Below are positions 63,769-64,000 of a stretch of DNA of 64,000 bases, piece by piece (the stretch's first letter is position 1; every line of letters starts with the position of its first letter). The stretch is taken from positions 20,628 to 84,627 of the forward strand of contig JAYREU010000009.1 of NCBI GenBank assembly GCA_041908765.1, in the 5' to 3' direction. The translations under genes were made by a program, and so were the position numbers. The notes under the pieces were generated by a model that saw nothing but the letters and a program-made list of their open reading frames with translations, did not search any database and was not told the origin of the DNA. Source of the stretch: CAYUST01 sp041908765 (GTDB lineage: Bacteria; Patescibacteriota; Gracilibacteria; Absconditabacterales; Absconditicoccaceae).

Positions 63769-64000
63769 ACTTGCCACTTATTCCGAATTAGAAGATTCAT
63801 TTTTTATTGATACAATTCTTTATCAAGTAAAAATCAAGAAAAATAAGAAAACAAAAGAATTCTTTCAAAAAATATTTGCAAACCCGCAAGTCAACTTACA
63901 TAGAAGTAAACTGTGATCATTGCTCGAAAAAGTTGGTTTCCTAACTAATTGCAGTGTCAATAGTTGAATTGAGAGTCTTGCCTACCATCAATATACCAAA
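63749..64000 (+). CDS. Partial gene overlapping the C39-like gene, leaving the right edge
   Basis: At least 84 aa, no stop before the edge. Starts MKYRINKLATYSELEDSFF, 20 bases before the end of the C39-like gene in another frame, so it is translationally coupled. A Lys-rich helix and LLEKVGFLTN follow, with the last visible residues GIESLAYHQYTK. That end has a loose likeness to the start of SagB-type dehydrogenases, but this is too short to claim. It is probably the next step of the same pathway. Confidence 0.5.

Noticed and set aside
1..64000. UGA read as tryptophan (Mycoplasma-like code 4)
   Set aside because: TGA falls on invariant Gly columns and TGG is used for Trp at conserved Trp sites, so Gly fits and Trp does not.
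1..64000. tRNA or rRNA genes
   Set aside because: I looked for T-loop GTTCGA-type strings with flanking acceptor stems and for long rRNA-like GC-rich stretches and found none convincing; a tRNA search program could still find one.

Overview
This window reads as a chromosomal fragment of a bacterium that translates UGA as glycine (genetic code 25), so it most likely belongs to the Candidate Phyla Radiation lineages Gracilibacteria (BD1-5) or Absconditabacteria (SR1). Read with the standard code, most genes shatter at in-frame TGA. Read with TGA = Gly, they become intact families ending in TAA or TAG, and many TGA codons fall on invariant glycines: methyltransferase motif I, both CaCA alpha repeats, TSUP, the NYN SGDGDF motif and LysE. 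All coordinates below use that code. I cannot separate the two phyla from this window, and I recognised no rRNA, tRNA, CRISPR array or transposase.

Layout. 0-3 kb: three tandem paralogues of an unknown family, two with an RNA polymerase alpha-CTD-like end, with a duplicated promoter and near-identical terminators. 3-12 kb: Elp3 carrying an in-frame palindromic insertion, a Fic module, an APH-like kinase, a DnaQ-type exonuclease, nucleotidyltransferase, GIY-YIG, AlbA_2 and membrane-tethered Mrr proteins. 12-27.5 kb: a run of small accessory enzymes and transporters (sugar dehydrogenase, SRPBCC, VOC, ComB, DUF1801, YdeI-like, LysE, two TSUP, CaCA), PLD, and an HTH-phosphoribosyltransferase fusion behind a palindromic operator.

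27.7-42 kb is the most distinctive region: two giant secreted Cys-rich proteins (1131 and 1651 aa), three divergent sortases, two membrane proteins and an HTH-TM protein. It looks like a cell-surface or host-attachment locus. A third surface protein, with an ice-binding-like (DUF3494) domain and a classic LPETG-TM-Arg anchor, lies at 58-59.4 kb.

42-62.5 kb: an ArfB-like GGQ hydrolase, M32 carboxypeptidase, NYN nuclease, tandem-HTH regulator, a 1217-aa RND transporter, an HD protein, two unknown paralogues, a trypsin-like protease, an M16-like protein, ABC-F, a VTT membrane protein with an apparent frameshift, TruD and a DinD-like protein. 62.7-64 kb: a short Ser/Cys-rich peptide with a Gly-Gly motif, a C39-like peptidase and the start of a third overlapping gene, a possible ribosomal peptide locus that runs off the window.

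Functionally the window mixes translation and tRNA modification (Elp3, TruD, ABC-F, ArfB-like), surface biogenesis (sortases and substrates), proteolysis, export, and probable genetic-conflict genes (Fic, Mrr, AlbA_2, NYN, DinD-like).
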